From positions 50,437,562-50,501,561 of the forward strand of contig NC_134367.1 in assembly GCF_035582795.1 (NCBI RefSeq): a stretch of DNA of 64,000 nt. Direction: 5' to 3'. Position numbers and translations under genes: made by a program. Of this stretch, positions 34,404 through 47,711 are shown piece after piece (positions within the stretch are counted from its first letter, which is position 1; every line of letters begins with the position of its first letter). The DNA is from Mycteria americana (Eukaryota; Chordata; Aves; Ciconiiformes; Ciconiidae). The notes beneath the pieces were generated by a model. It was not told the DNA's origin and made no database searches. It saw only the letters and a list, made by a program, of their open reading frames with translations.

Positions 34404-37307
34404 AGCACGTTTCAGAGCCTGTCTTATTTTCTGTCAGTGATACAGTCTTTGCAGAAAGTGAAAATATTCTAACAAAACTCTAAACTCGACTGTAAGGCTG
34501 TAAGAGTTAGCCATTTTCAAAAATGTGTGTCTCTTCAATATACTTCCAGCTTGTGCAAGACAACATGTTTTCAGTCTTTTTTGTATCTATTTTATTGTCA
34601 GAAACACTTTGCAGGTCTTAAATTAGTCCTAGTGGGACGTCAGCTCCAGTTGAGTTATGACAGTTTATAGCAGCTGGGGATCTGATATAATACTGACTTG
34701 AGAGCCTGGTCCTGCTAATGTAACATTCAATGAAGTCAGATTTCATAGATAGCATGTTATGGTGAGGAAAATTGAACTTGTAGATTTTTATCCAAGGATT
34801 TCCTAAAAATACAAATTTATAAGATGCTTTCGTAGGAGAGGGAAGTCCTGTTATTTCACTGTTTTTAATGGTTTTCTTAAACTTCTGTATGGTATTTACA
34901 AACTCCAGCTAATGATGAAGAATCAAATGCCATAAACTTGCATTATAGATTGCTATGTCTAATGGTGTTTTTAGGGTTGCAAATACTTCACTGGCATTTA
35001 ATTTATAGCTAAAATAGAATAATTTCTCTGTTCAGTTCCTTAAGATTGTAACAGCAGCTTATGAATTGGAGAATGATTTCTGTTAAATATTTTCAAGTAA
35101 CTTTTTTTTTTTTTACCTTTTTAATGAAATTGCAGAAGTGTACAAAAGACAAGAGGTGGATGTTGGGAAGTGATTTAGAGAAAGTAAACAAGAAAATAAT
35201 TTTTTAAGTGAAGATCAGTAAAGCTAGAAATTATTGCTTTTTGTGTGAACTTTGTTCCTAAAGAGAAAAACATCCCCAAAAGATTTTTTTCTTTTAAAGT
35301 TTTATAAATATTGTAAAACAGTGGAAGAAATTATATATTGTGGATTGCTTTTGTCTGTAGCGAGGATTTTTTAAGGCTAGACCTCAGAGGATTTTATATA
35401 TTAACTACAGATCACTCCCGGCCAGTCACAAAAACTCTGCATGATGCCTACTCATGTAAGGTTTTTGTTTTGAAATCAAACTTTTTTTTTGCTTCTGCAT
35501 TATAAACAATTTGAGTAATATATTGGACACGCTACATTGAACAGCAGAACACCCAAGTTTGGCAGATCGGGAGTTTTATCCTTCCACCCTTGCTCGGCAG
35601 TCGTGTTTGCGCAAGTTAAGTGTCCAGTTGTATGAATCTGATTGCAGCGGGAGGGGAACACATGGGACGGTGCAGACAGAAAGTTGTTCGCGTGGGAGTG
35701 TTTGCAAGATCAGAGCCTTGTACTGTAAGTTGGCCCTCATGATTTCAAAATGAAAGCATGTTAACCTATAAGCTTAAAAAGTTACCCTTAATTTAAATAT
35801 GCATTGACAGAATCCTAAAGTCTTCTAAGCGCTCTTCTGCTGTGCGACTTCGTATGCTGAGTTATCTATTACAGAACTTACTAATGAAATTTAAAAAAAA
35901 AAAATCTGATCAAAGCAGTTGTTAGAAATGACACTATTTGATAAGATTATCTACCGAAAATAAAGGGGGAAATGAGATCTGACTGAGGTAAAACCAGGTA
36001 AATAGCTTTCAGCTCTGCTTTTGTTATTCAAGAAGAAAGAGAAACAATAGGTGCTGTTTAGAGTCAGGAGCTGCCCTTCTAACCTCTGTTGCTCTTAAAA
36101 TGCCTGAAGGTTATTGCATGGTTCATGGTGGCTTTTATGCTTGCAGTTCCAACTTTTAATTTCCTAACAAAAGGAGATGCAGTACCAGCCTGCTGATAAA
36201 CACCGAGCAGAACAATCAGAGAGAAAAATGGAAAAATTCCTCACTCTTTTTTTCCTCCTGTCCAGTTACTCGTATACTGGCATATTTGTAATAGGAGAAG
36301 AGCACTGCCTCCTATGTTAAGCTGCCAAAGCCAGAGACTGGTTTTTAAAAAGTAGGAACATTAGTTCTATGAAGATGGGATGTGCTTTTCCATTCAATAG
36401 CCCCAGCCCAAACAAATGATTTGTTGCATGCTGTTATGGGGAATGATCTGAACGTCCACAGGGACTGTATCTATTTCAACAAGATTTCTAATTCTTGCTG
36501 CACTGGCAAAATGGAGTCGAGTTAGCCTTAAATCCAGCCTTCTCAGCATCAAAACTACAGCTGCCTGGCCCAGAAGTGTTCCTGCTGAGCATGAGAAGCA
36601 CCCATTTCTCCGTGAGTTGTAAAGCGGTGCACAGTGTAAGTAATACAGACGAACCTCAGCCAGCACTTTGGCCCAGTCCTTATATGTGCTGCTTGAATTT
36701 GTTGGCGTGATCATTGCCGGTGTTTAGAATACCGTGCTTGCTGTGATGCTTTGTACTTGGATACTGGTGCGATCAGAGGAGAGAAGGGGTCAACTTCTGA
36801 AGGTATTGTTTTCCAGCACAGCTGAAAGTAATGGAATGTAACAGTTTTAGGAATGTACACCTGTGAGTATATAATAAGAGAGTATCTGTTTGTGTATTTT
36901 CACCGCTGACATTCAGATCAAAGGTCCCCTAGGTGTTGTTGTAGTAAGAAAAAGGGAAAGGGGCCACATGCCTTACCAACTCTGACCTGTCGTCTTGCTT
37001 GTTGTTTGCAAGTTTTCACTAGAAAATCAGTCATGAGCCTGCTTCGATGATGTGACTTACTTTCAGGGGTTCACTTAGTGCATATGGATATTGAGTTCAA
37101 AAAGCAGCAGATGCAGGTCTCAGTGATTAAAAGAAGAAATACTATCAGCAAGTACTGCTACTTAAATATCAAAACTGATGCCCAATCTTGCATTGGACAG
37201 CACTGGGATATTGTCACAAGTACTTAAAAAAAGCCATTGTGTTTTGAGGCAGTGAGTGTTACTCCTGGATGACTGATGCCAGAAAGGCTGACAAGAAGGC
37301 TGAGAAA

Positions 37308-37376
37308 CATCTTCAACCCTTTACAAACACATACCAGCTTAAGCATCTTCGACCCTTTACAACTACATGCTAGCTA
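37308..37376. repeat. Imperfect 36-bp tandem duplication
   Basis: The two copies CATCTTCAACCCTTTACAAA... (37308-37340) and CATCTTCGACCCTTTACAAC... (37344-37376) differ at about six of 33 positions and are separated by AAG. An old local duplication in non-coding DNA. Confidence 0.85.
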
Positions 37377-39696
37377 AAACAAAAAGCTGAGGAGGAGTCT
37401 GTCTCTTGCCTTCCAGCTTGCTTACAGCTAAAGGAAATGTATCCCAAATGGAGGAGGATCCCCCAGGCCCTGGAAGTTGTTTAATTAATCATCACTTTCA
37501 GCCTGCTCATTGAATGGCTTTTCTTTTCTCACATGGGCAAATGAAAAAGATTATTACACCTGGGAGAAACAATGACACCTGTTAAATCTTCCTCTATTGT
37601 TAAGCACGGTTTAAAAAAAAAAGAAAAAAAGATTTAGATTTAATTTTAGATATGTAGAATAAGTAGAACTACGCTTGCTTTCTTTTTATGTAGGTTATGT
37701 GGGATTTGTGCTGGTACATATTTGTGTCATAATAATATATGCTGTTACACCTGGCAGTAATTCTCATCTTCTCTAACTGAATTTGCTTAAATCAGAAATA
37801 CTAGCTTTTTTTATTTATTAAGGTAGACAGACTTTTACCGTCAAATTTTTGCTTCCTTCCATGACACATCTGACTTGATTTCTGTATAACAAAGGTGTTT
37901 TACATGAGAGTCAAAACTGCCCTCACCAGAGTCATCAGTAATTTTCTGCTTCTGTTGCATTAACGTTTTTGTCATGATAGACGTCTTGGCAGCTTATGAT
38001 GTGATTTATCGTGTTGCTTCAGTGCTGGGGTTTTGTCAGCAACAGGGAATTTCAGGAAGAATTTTCCATTGGCTCAACGAAGCCAGCAGCAGCACTGTAA
38101 GAATTTTACATGGAAATCTGAGTGTAGACATGGCCTAAGGGAAACTACTCGTGTGTCTGATTTTGGGGCACGTTTGGTAAGAAGTAGTAAGCCAGGGGTG
38201 TTGGGTAACTGTGGTCATCAAGAGCTTAGCTTGCTGTCCGTGCTCAATGTGCATAAGACCTCATGCAATCTTTTCTCAACATGTTGTGGAAAGTTATTAG
38301 CACTTTGATAATACACATTTTTCTCTTTCCCTGTGGGCTTTGCAGCTCCAGTTTGCTCTGGATGGATTCCTGGGGCACATTGTTTGCTTACTGTACTCAG
38401 GCCTGGGAAATCAGTATCTTACTGGGCCATAAAGACTGTTGTTCGGACAGTTTGATTTAAGATATTCTTTCCGAGATAGAGTCAGATTGAGTCCTCATTT
38501 TGCTTTATTCGGATTGATTCCACAGAAGATCACAAGCTGGGTATAATTTGCAAATGTTTGCTTTAGTTGCACAGTTTTCACAGTGTGTTCTCCCAGTCGA
38601 AGGGTGGGGAAAATATGCAGTAAGGCCTGTGACACCATTTCACACAACCCTCGGCCACATGGTTTTATTTTATTTTTGCTTTCTGTTGGCAGGCACTAAA
38701 GGGGGTGTTAATTCGTGGCCTGCTAATTTTGCTTAGAAGGTCTATTCAGCCATCAGCACAAAAAAGGGTTACCAGCCTTGCTGTTGCCTATGGCAGCTGT
38801 GGTGCAACAGCAGCACGTGCTGCTACGATCACGAGGCTCGACTATTGTAATTAATTCCCTTGCAGTGAAGCCTTCAGCCCAGCTTTTCCTTTGCTTGCCC
38901 ACCACTTATTTGGAAAGTAGCAGCATGGTTGCTTGTCAGCCGGTGGTACTGTATGCTTGCTGTCAGCCCTCTTTTTTTTTTTTTTTCGGTTGGCAAGCTA
39001 TGAAATTGTGACTTGACTTTAAGGTGGTGCTGCTGTATGTATTTCAAAGCTATGTGGCAGGACCTAGTTACCTTAAAGGTCGCTTCCTGGAGCTTCAGTC
39101 TGAAGGATGTTTGCCTTCAGATGCTAACCTGTTTAATTTTCCCACCGTTACATTGGCTACGAGCAGGGGTGGTAAAATGTTTACCTACTGGACCCTGCCC
39201 CAGCCCTTCAGGTTTACCATCTTTGCTCATTTGGCCAAAGTGGCATTGTTCCAAAAGGTGCAGGTCCACAACAGTTTAAGCTCTCTCTTTCCTTCCAGTT
39301 CCTGCCTTCTCCCTCACTCTAGAGCTGGCTCACACGTGTTCCCGTATGAGCCACCTTACAGTCCTCAACCTGCAGACTAAGCCACAGAAAATCAAGTAGC
39401 TTTCTGCAGGGTTAGCTCCCTGAACTGGCTTCCCACGGGAGTGGACATACTCCACCAGCAGCAGCAAAGATGTGGTGGGAGCAGACGGCCTGGACAAGGG
39501 GGAATGGTAGCACGGCCGTAGCACCAGCACAGTTTAATTACCCTGAAAGTGTTGTAAAAATGCAGCTCTTTCCTAGCACTGTGGTTATTACACGTATTTC
39601 TAAGCAGGAAAGCCTTTTCACTGTTTTAGCACGTCTGTACACATGAGAGAGCAAGACAAAAGTTAGGGACATTTTATGCATACTGTTAAAGGGCCT

Positions 39697-39710
39697 GGGG
39701 GGGGGGGGGG
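39697..39710 (+). repeat. 14-nt G homopolymer
   Basis: A run of 14 G preceded by GGGCCT. Its length may be uncertain because of sequencing error at homopolymers. Confidence 0.85.
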
Positions 39711-42700
39711 TGTTTGTTTTAAACGTTATCAAAATCCTTGTGGTTGCCAGTGACTGAGAGCTGGTCTGTATTGTCATATTATTTTTATGTTTCGAGATAA
39801 TATATCAGCACAGCAATTTCCAAACTAGGAAACTATACCACTTTAACTTAAACCCAAGGAACAAGGGTGCAATCTGTCCAGCTCTATGCCTCTCTAATTC
39901 CTGCCTTCTGCAAAAGACTTGGCAATACCATAGCAGGCATTTTTGGCTGAGGCAAGGAGTCTATTTGCAGTATTTACGTAAATATATTTTTCTGGAGGAA
40001 ATGCCACTCACTGTACTTCATACTTAAGGTGATCAGCCAGTGGGAGAAAATGAGTTTGTTGCTGTTTAGCTTGCTAAAGAAGATAAAACACTTTCTGCTT
40101 ATGTTTCTGCCTTTTAAATATGAGAATTTTTTATCTTCCCTGGGTTTTTTTTTTCCTAAAAAAAGGGTAAAGAACTAAAGTAGGAGCTGTCTGAGTCTGG
40201 AATTGGGAATTATAAAGTTTTTATTAAATTTATTTTCTTATTTTGGTCATCAGCTGAAGTGTTGAAAAAAATCAAAATCCCCAAACCTGAGTGTATGACA
40301 TGCATAACTTAAAAAAAAACAGCAACAAAAGTCTGATTAAAATACCTTTGCCCTGCCAATTGCTTAAGTTTTCGTCTATTGATATATGTGATGTTGAAAA
40401 CTAGCAAAAATAGCTAGTGAAATGGAGAGTTCAAGGAGAGGAGGAAAAAAAACCAGCAAGAGGGAAAGGTGGATTTTAATATAAAAATAAACACAGCAAC
40501 AAGCATAATGGCTTCTGTCCTCAGAATAACGTTAATGGGTTTTTTTAAGTGTCATCCTCAGAGGGGCTTTGTTGTGTTCCAATGATTCATAGGATAAAGT
40601 GATTTTTATGTCTTTCTCACTTATATTTAAGTGGGATTTCTCTCAGATAAACAAAGTAACACACACTCAAAGACTCTTTCTGCCTCATTTAAACACCCCA
40701 CCTTATCAAAACTCCATTTCCATGAGTGATGGATCTTGGCTCTGGATGGGAGAATGAAGTATTCAATTACCTTATTTTCATGTGCTAATGAAGCAGAATG
40801 TGGCTTTAGGGGGTTTCTTTTCAGCAAGGTAGCCTGTTTGGTTATGCACAGGCAGCCTTCTTATGTTTCCTTCCACGTCTCCGTCTACACTCAAGCGGTG
40901 GTCTTAATGGGCAACTGTGGCTAATCTGTCTGCGCCACAACAAGCCTTGGCCTTCTTCAGCGCAGCAGGACCAGCCCTGGCCTGTAATTAGCGGAGCCAT
41001 CAAACCGACTGTTTGGCTCGAAATGATTTCTTTTGGCACCTCTTGCAATAACTTTATCTGCGAAAATCCGTGAAGGGTTTGGTTTTTTTTCTCCTCACTT
41101 TTCTTTGCATCACGGAGTGCTGATGCGAGCTCTGAAGTCCTCAGCCTGAGCCGCAGCAGATTTGTACTCCGGTAACTCTGGCTGTCCTCGGAATCGGAAA
41201 CATACGCTTTAAATGTTTGCTATAATTTGTTCAACTGAGCTTAAAAGTGCACGTGCATTTGTGACTGAGAGTCACATGGTAAAGGCAAGTATTTTTTTAT
41301 AGCAATGTCATGCTGCTGCCGATGCAGGAGAGGTATGTATCCAGCTTGGGCACACGGAGTTACTCTTCAGTACTGGCACCCCCTCCCCTGGCATCCTCAG
41401 CATAACTTCTGTCAGAGGTATTGGTTTAATGGGTGGGATCATTCATACTCTTTAAGCTATAATATACTTTAGGTGATAGCTCCTTAGCCGCAGTTGCACA
41501 TCCTTTTAGCACTGTATAATGAAAATTAACACATCGTGGGGGTTTTCCTAGCAACTGTATGCTAGGAATGACTCTGTCAGCTTCCCCACAATAGATGATG
41601 GAGGGAAATAACCATCCTGGAGTTACTCACTGCCAGTTATGAAGTTGAGGAATTGGAAAAAAGCAACAAATTTCCCTTTTTTCCTTCCCCCAAAGAATGA
41701 AATTAAAAAAGTTTTACAAAGTACACATACCCAAGTTTGGATATTTTTTGTGGAGACTTCTAAAGGTAGTGAAAAGCGACTTATGTGGCTGTGGTAGGTG
41801 TAAGAATAGTCACCTTCAATTCTCCTGTAAAGCATTAACACAGGGAGCAATAGACTTTTAGTATACGTTACACTTTTTTCCCCTAAGATTCATAAAGAAT
41901 GTTCCTAAGAATTATTCAGCAGCATAATTAATCTCTGCTCCTGCTGACTGATGGTAACTAATAAGTAAAAGGAGGAAGTGTAATAGGCACCAAGTAGTAG
42001 CACGGGTTTTGTGAGGTACACCGTGCTGCTGGGCATTCTGGATTCTCCTGAAGCAAAAGAGGGGAAAAGAAATGTATGAAAACAAAAACTGAAACTGATA
42101 TTGTTTTGATACAATCTTTCACAAAGGTACTAAAGTAAGTGTAGTGGTAAAGTCCTGTCATTAATTAAAGCAGGTGAAAAAAATAGGGGGTGAATGATAA
42201 TAGTCCTCAGCTCTCAAACTGGAGGAGACTCCTATTTAAGTGGAGCTTTAAAAAATTGGTATGGGGAGTGGTGTGTGTTTAGGCAGAGAGAGATTAAGAA
42301 GCAGCTGTGATCAGTGAGGTTACCTGGCCAGTGGTTTGAAGTTATGTATGTCAAGGCTGTTGGGGGAAGATAACTCGAGAAGTATGCAAGAAAATTAGGT
42401 AACTTAATAACACACATTGTGGCTGAAGTACATCACAAACCAGATTTGATTGATGCAATGATGTTACTGGTTCCCCTTCATGGAAATAAGGCTGATACCG
42501 TTTTGCTGCAGCCATTGAATATGGCTTTCGTGCAAACGCCCCAGCCTGTGCAGCTCCCAGGAAATTCACCTCGTGTGAAGGAAATTCCCGGCATGCTTCC
42601 CCTCCCTCCAGCCTTCCTCCCCTTGGGGGGGAATTTCTGTGCCTCTCCCTTATCTCTTGGCTATCCTATCTCCAAAGTGAGCGAAGGGAAAATAAGGTGT

Positions 42701-45700
42701 AGTTGGAGCTCTGCAGAGCACCAGCTGCCTTTGGCAGCCAGAGGGGCATACTGTGATCTGAACCAAGTCACAGCAGTTGTTTTATCCCTTAAATTTGGGG
42801 AAACAGTCCTGTGCTCTTTAGCTAGAGTTGGGTAAAAGAGGTTTTCGTGACTAATATTTTGTTTGCCAAAATGTGCTGTTCTGGAAAGCAAAGCAATTAA
42901 CTTGGTTGGTTATGAATTCAATTTGTTGTTCTGGTTACGAGTTGGAGAGTTTTCAGTTGAAACTTTTTAAATTTCTTTAATCATTCTCAAAGTGCATCAT
43001 CTCAGAGTGTCCCTTTCAAAATAAAACATGTATCTTTTAAAATATGCTGACTTTCTTTGGGAACCCTTGATGAGACATGTTTTGTTTCACATTGCTTAAC
43101 ATTATTCGTTTGTCCCAAAACAAAACTTTTTCACTGTGCAGAAAAAAAAACCCTCCTGCCTTCTTAACTGGTTTTGAGACAATTCTCCTCCTGTTCCCCT
43201 CTACCCCGTTTTCTATGTCCCTTTCTTGGATCTGAGTAGTAGAGCGTCTGGTATCTCAGTGTGGCTTGAAGTTACTGAAGCAAACTTTCCAGAGTTTTGC
43301 AAAAAATAAAGGGAAGAAACATAGCAGAATGTCTCCTGACTTGAAAAAGTAAACTTGTTTATACTGCTGCACTCGGCACCGGTCAGCTTGGCAAGAGCAG
43401 ATACTTAACATGCATTTGGAGCTGGTAGTAAATGAAAATTAATAATAAACTGCATATCTTTTACAAAAGTGTATTTCTTCGTGGAATAAAAAGTTTGTTA
43501 CTTCTTTAGTTACTTAGGCTTTTAGCTTGTTTCCCAGGTGTTTCTCAATTGAGAACATCTCATTAAAGTTGTTCATTGTAACCCGTCTCACTTTCTGGTC
43601 CTCATACACCAGCACCTTGCTGTACCATTTACATTGGAAACATTGCAGAGGTCTTTGTGTCCACGAGCATGTTTACTGAACTTTTTAGAAGTTTGTAAAC
43701 TGTTCTGTTTTGGAAAGAGTTTTCCAAAAAAAACTCTCTCAGAAAAACTAAATTTTTGAGCACTTTCCTTTTAGAATGATGATGATAGGAAAGAGAAAAA
43801 ACATTTTATGGTGGTAGAGGTAGTATCTTCTACATTATTTTCTATTGAGGAGAAATGTTGAGTTTACTTCACAGTGAGATGTTTCTTGGGGACTGTGATA
43901 TAGCTTTGTATATTTAAATATGTATAGTTCCTAGGCATTAATTTTGTGTGAGAAGCAGTTATCTTACTGCATCTCGTCTCACTGTAGAGGGAACTGTGAA
44001 AGTTGTATGATCATACAGTGTAACTTTTGTATATAATAGGTATATACAGCATAACCAGTGAATTCAGAGTACTGAATTGCAGTGTCCAGTGCCTAACAGT
44101 TTATAAGAGGTTCGTGTGTATTATTACTTCAGAGATGCACAGACTAGCAGTCCTTGTGCCTGGTTATATTTAATGTAGAATTTATCTCTACTAAGAAATA
44201 TAAAGCCAACAGTCTCAATAACCAAGCAAAACCAGGAAGAATTGAGAGAAGAGTACAAAAATAGCAAAAGACATCTCAAGAGAAGTCTCCCTCCCCAGTG
44301 AATTGATTACAAACCAAAGATTAGCATTTAGATCATGCTGCTTCTTGCATATCAAAAATCTTATGCAGACATATAGTGCCATTGAATTCTATTGTGGCAG
44401 CATAGGCAGACATGTATCTCGGGGAAACTGAAAGCATTTACAGTTAAAAACCCATACCATTGAATTAAATTCAACCTGGAAAACTTCATGCATAAGTAAT
44501 CATAAAACCACACTTAAAGGCTGTTGTATGTTAAATTTCACTTCAGCTTCTGAGTGATCTTAAGGACCAGAGCAAGTAAAGCCACCACAGTAGCCTGTTC
44601 TTGAGGTGACCAGAATATGGTAAATGTCAGAAATCCACATCTGAAATAAGAGGTCGCACGCTCTTTACCAAGCGCAGACAAAGAAAAAAGACTCTTTGAT
44701 GTGGCTGTAGTGTAGTATCAGCTTTGTCTCTAACAAGACCTCTGCGCTGCAAACTTGATTTGTGTATAAAAGGCTGTACTGTTGGGTGGAAGGGCTGATA
44801 CAAGCTTATCCTTCCTGTCGTCTCCACCCCCACCCGCCTTCTGCACCTCTCTGGTGATCTCTGTTTTGGCTGGCTTGAGTCTCAGCCAGCTAGTCATCAT
44901 CCCAGCCCAATCACCTAAAAACCCCAGATAATCCCATTCCAGTGCATAAACCAGAGCAGCCACAACAGCGATAAACAATTGCGCAGCAGCTGCTTATTGC
45001 AGACATACACCCACTGGAGATGCCTGGGGAGGCAGGGGGACCTCAAACACTGCTGCCCAACGAGTAGCACCTCAGGTGGCAAACGGTGCCTCGGTGTCTC
45101 CCTCTGGTTCCCAGTGCACGTGGCAGTTTCTTTACCTAGAGCAATTCATACTTTCGCTGAATGTATACCTCTTCTTAGTATTGCCTTTCACCCCACTGCT
45201 GCTCCTACCTGTTTCTGTGCCTGGGGCAAGACCTACATAGTAAGTACCTAAGGGGTCCCTCTTTCACGCTTTCCTCTTGCACAGTCCTCCTTTGCCCAGG
45301 CGTTTTGTCTCCGTAAAGGAGCTAGTTTTGGTATACCTGATCTGGCAGCATAGGACAGGACAGTGCCCCTCTTTCAGTCATAATTATTTACAGATTAGAT
45401 TTATATACACGGAGATGTGAATATGGTAAACCTTCCAGTACTGTCTTTTGTAGACAGTGGATGTGGTAGGAAAATGGTGAAGGATGAAATAACTAAGAGC
45501 CTCTAGTGGGGCAACTTCACTGCCCTTCTGCTGTACTCTTTTCAGTGCTGCCACTGCCTTTGAAGTAGCTTTATGTTTTGAAAAAAAGGGGTTAGGTATT
45601 CTGCTAGGTAAGAAATATCCTTCCAGTCACATCAATGTAATTAAGCTGTTACATGGATCATTGGTCCTCATACTTCAGCCATGAAGCGGTGTTGGCTGGT

Positions 45701-47647
45701 TTGAGAAGAAATCCTCAGCTCCTGCATAGGTACCGCCTGTGTTGGGGGAGCTGGTCAGGCACGTGCATGGGAGGGTTTTCACTTCCTTCAGAATTCAGGC
45801 TGTCTATAAAGGTGGCAGAAAATGGGATTTAGCAGTTACTTAAGGACATGCTCAACTTGATTATTGAAAATTAAAGGAGTCCCACATATTATCACAGCAG
45901 AATAGCCACTATTGCAGCACATGCATCAGCGTGCTTTCTCTTGCAGTGACTTGGGGTGCTGCGGCACAGAAGGGTGGCCCCGCGCGCCCTGCCCTCCCGG
46001 ATCCCCACTGCACCCAGAGCCGGAGCACAGCACAGCGGGGTGTCAGGCCTGCACTGGACAAACGCTTTCACTGGCTCCAAAGTCTGGATGTCCGGTTAGG
46101 GTGTAATGGTGTTTCAACTGCTAAGTTACTAATGCATGGCCCAGGCAAAGCAGTGGCAATAGCTATTTCTGCTGTCCTGCTCCTTACCTCTCTGTCCCAG
46201 GAAAGTGCTGGTATTTCCAGCTCTGCCGAGACAGTCCTGGCTACACCGGTATATAAAAATCATTAGTGACCAGCTATGCAGCCTAACTGCTAGCATGGCT
46301 GTGTTTGAAGAAAATGCATATATTTGGATTCAAGAAAGGAACTTGAGCACCAAGCTGCCTGTTCCACGTTCGCCGTGGGGAGTACGAGGATGGGAAGTGA
46401 TGGGTGAGGTGTGCCTATGGCCCCCTACTCCCACCCCACGGACTCACGGAGCAGAGCTAGCATGCCAGGTAGGACACTCTGCTCCCAGGCTATAGTATGG
46501 TCTCCTTTTATTAACCTTCTCTTACTTTTCAAAACATGCTGAAGAGTATTTACCAGGCCATAAAAAATACACTATGAGGAGTTATCATATATAATTGCAG
46601 CTGCCAGAATGAAAAAAGTAATCTTTGTGAAGCTGGTGATAGTGTATTTAGAGGGGAGTGAGTTGCTTTGGGTTTTGATGTTGTGATGTTTACACACTAC
46701 CATACAAAACTCAGTGCAGCACCTAGTGTGAATGAGTGAAAATTCAGCTCTCCGAGGAGTGTCTTCGAACGGGGGTTTCTTACAAGTCAGAATTGCGAAC
46801 TCGAGATACCCGTGGTGCCCAGACCCCCATCGCTCTTCGTGGCTGTGCGCGGAGTAACGCAGGCCTCCCCCCCCCATCGTTTGCTCAGCAAATGGAGAGA
46901 GAAAACACCAGTGGAAAAGGTGACCAGCGTGGTTCCCACATTGGCATGTGGGCAGCAGGCGTGCTGCCAGTGACTGCCTGCCCGCCGCTCGGGCTGTGAG
47001 CTGTTACAGCTACCGAAACAGGACAGGCTGAGGGAATTCAGAAGGCAGTCTCTTGATTTGTATCCCCAGGACTCCTCCTAACCCTGATGAGGGCTGTGTT
47101 AAGGGAAACAGGGCCGTTTATCAAGCCTTAGGTGTCACTTGTCAGCCGAGCCGTTGGTTTTTCCCAAATATTCCTCAGAGAGCAACACATAATGTAAGGT
47201 GAAGGAGGCTGTATTGTTTTCCTTTTTTTTTTAAACAAGGCAATTATTAATTGTAAAGGAGGTATTAATCAAAGGAGATTCATACCTCCTGGCAAATTAA
47301 TCCACCCTGTAATCTTTTACTTTTGGTTATATGGTTTAATATCTTCGTATGCTAGAGCATTAGCTGTATCGCATGTTCACGTTGCAAATCAGTTTGGTCA
47401 GTTCTAGATCTGCTGTATAGGGACTTCAGATCACAGCTCACATGAGGGACTGTTCATCCAGACATCGTCCTGGGAATTGCTCCTCCATGCATCAGAAATC
47501 TGGCTTTTCTCTTACTTCGGTAAGGAACAAAAGAGGAGCTGATAGAAGTCACTCATCGCTGTTAGCCGTGAAGCAGCCGTGACCTTGTTTGTTTTGAGCT
47601 AGTTTTCGGATGAAGAAAGCATTGACATTTCTTTCCCCTCCTTTTAG

Positions 47648-47711
47648 ATTGATGGGTGGAAGCAGTCCTTGGGATTTGGCTATTTTCAAAACAAAATATT
47701 TGACCTGAAAG
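47648..47711 (+). CDS. Candidate exon, unidentified
   Basis: A very strong acceptor (ATTTCTTTCCCCTCCTTTTAG) and an acceptable donor (GAAAG|GTAATA) bound 64 nt that are open only in phase 0 if internal. The reading is IDGWKQSLGFGYFQNKIFD plus LK and one trailing base (phase 1 out). It is in phase with exon 29267-29305. The peptide is balanced, with aromatic and charged residues. I do not recognise it, and a spacing of 18 kb from the last good exon is unremarkable for a vertebrate gene. A chance match or a non-coding exon remains quite possible. Confidence 0.28.

Larger units (their letters stand above)
29306..47647. other. Probable long intron(s), mostly non-coding
   Basis: AT-rich, stop-dense DNA with many T tracts. 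Besides the candidate exon at 34341-34403 and the repeats listed, I see no supported gene. In-phase exon-like openings also follow good acceptors at 30103, 31107, 35137, 36266 and 38346. They lack convincing donors or run quickly into stops, and so many alternatives argue that most are chance. Confidence 0.5.

Noticed and set aside
36266..36355. Exon-like opening after TCCTCCTGTCCAG
   Set aside because: About 29 codons to a stop without a good donor; not better than chance.
36394..36714. 106-codon minus-strand frame
   Set aside because: Protein-like in places, but lies within presumed intron on the opposite strand with no splice or promoter support.
38346..38431. Exon-like opening after CTTTGCAG
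   Set aside because: Hydrophobic T-rich translation, weak donor, stop soon after.
42419..42835. 138-codon plus-strand frame with a fairly protein-like translation
   Set aside because: It starts at GTG, has no splice context, and a simple estimate using random stop frequency expects several frames of this length in 64 kb of six-frame DNA.
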